A stretch of DNA of 64,000 bases from NCBI RefSeq assembly GCF_900109775.1, contig NZ_FOAX01000002.1, forward strand, positions 1,054,001 to 1,118,000, read 5' to 3'. The stretch's first letter is position 1; each line of letters opens with the position of its first letter. Shown piece after piece: positions 63,758 to 64,000 of the stretch. Under the pieces are notes generated by a model. That model worked only from the letters and a program-made list of their open reading frames with translations, was not told the origin of the DNA and made no database searches. The DNA comes from Pseudoxanthomonas sp. GM95 (GTDB lineage: Bacteria > Pseudomonadota > Gammaproteobacteria > Xanthomonadales > Xanthomonadaceae). Position numbers and translations under genes: made by a program.

Positions 63758-64000
63758 GTGGCTCAATTGGGTGCGTTTGGACGTGTTGCATGGCCGTGTC
63801 TTCCGCTGCTGCTGGGCCTGATGTCGCCCGGCGCGATTGCCGCCAACGTCGCGCCCAAGGGCGATGCCGCGCTGGTCACCGAAGGCGAACGCAGCCGCTT
63901 TGTCAGCACTGGCCGCTATGCCGAGCTGCAGCCCTTGATCGAGCGCTTCGCGCAGGCCTATCCGCAGGCGGTGCGGCTGGAAACCTTCGGCACCTCGCCC
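63758..64000 (+). CDS. M14 zinc carboxypeptidase family protein (3' cut by window end)
   Basis: The first 81 residues are present. A GTG with GGAGAG eight bases upstream starts a signal peptide (WPCLPLLLGLMSPGAIA-AN), then FVSTGRYAELQPLIERFAQAYPQAVRLETFGTSP, which corresponds to the opening helix and strand of M14 peptidases (Y-x(2)-L-x(4)-P-x-V-x-L-x(3)-G-x-S). The catalytic domain lies outside the window, so activity cannot be judged. Confidence 0.68.
   Translation, partial: MAQLGAFGRVAWPCLPLLLGLMSPGAIAANVAPKGDAALVTEGERSRFVSTGRYAELQPLIERFAQAYPQAVRLETFGTSP

Overview
The window is about two-thirds G+C and carries compact, mostly housekeeping gene clusters typical of a gammaproteobacterium of the Xanthomonadaceae (Lysobacteraceae). 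Grounds for this are gene content and order (map-glnD-dapD, a yffB-like gene before dapE, tilS-xseB-ispA, rpsB-tsf, a lipoprotein PstS heading pstSCAB-phoU), an archaic Csu-type fimbrial operon and dispersed GCGGGAA-type palindromes. The genus is not resolved; Pseudoxanthomonas, Stenotrophomonas or a close relative would fit.

Layout. 1-8.7 kb: the 3' part of pmbA; a FecR / OmpA-lipoprotein / CHASE2-HD-GYP operon (envelope sensing linked to c-di-GMP breakdown); a DUF4870 protein; an exported-protein pair DUF1800-DUF1501; and a low-GC DUF6348-like gene that looks acquired. 8.7-16.6 kb: ispA, xseB and tilS on the minus strand, an ankyrin-repeat membrane protein, radA, a VOC-family protein, then tsf and rpsB with a structured leader. 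16.6-21.6 kb: a four-gene chaperone-usher fimbrial operon (pilin, chaperone, usher, tip adhesin) preceded by a good sigma-54 promoter and a dyad placed like an enhancer site.

21.6-30.8 kb: map-glnD-dapD, an interposed GH43 glycosidase, the yffB-like gene, dapE and asnB. Between dapE and asnB lies the most striking element of the window: a 30-codon reading frame with nine Asn codons, whose 3' end can pair with the 5' arm of a perfect terminator. This is a textbook layout for Asn-controlled transcription attenuation of asparagine synthetase. 30.8-37 kb: a beta-helix protein, an orphan receiver protein, a penicillin acylase homologue, a bacterioferritin lacking the haem-ligand Met, a roughly 585-bp non-coding element with inverted-repeat ends, and tpm. 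37-47 kb: parC, a GlcG-like protein with a three-subunit FAD/Fe-S/cytochrome sugar dehydrogenase, a LysR regulator and an SLC13 permease.

47-64 kb: two near-identical tRNA-Leu(CAG) genes each with its own terminator, rnr-rlmB, a propeller-sensor diguanylate cyclase, a divergent XRE-cupin regulator / RhtA-like exporter pair sharing a duplicated operator, rnt, an RcnB-like protein, the phosphate operon pstS-pstC-pstA-pstB-phoU (minus strand) with a Pho-box-like array before pstS and REP palindromes plus a strong hairpin after it, an M19 dipeptidase, and the start of an M14 carboxypeptidase cut by the window end.

Two c-di-GMP enzymes (one HD-GYP, one GGDEF), fimbriae and phosphate control suggest a surface-adapting, nutrient-scavenging lifestyle; that last step is inference.
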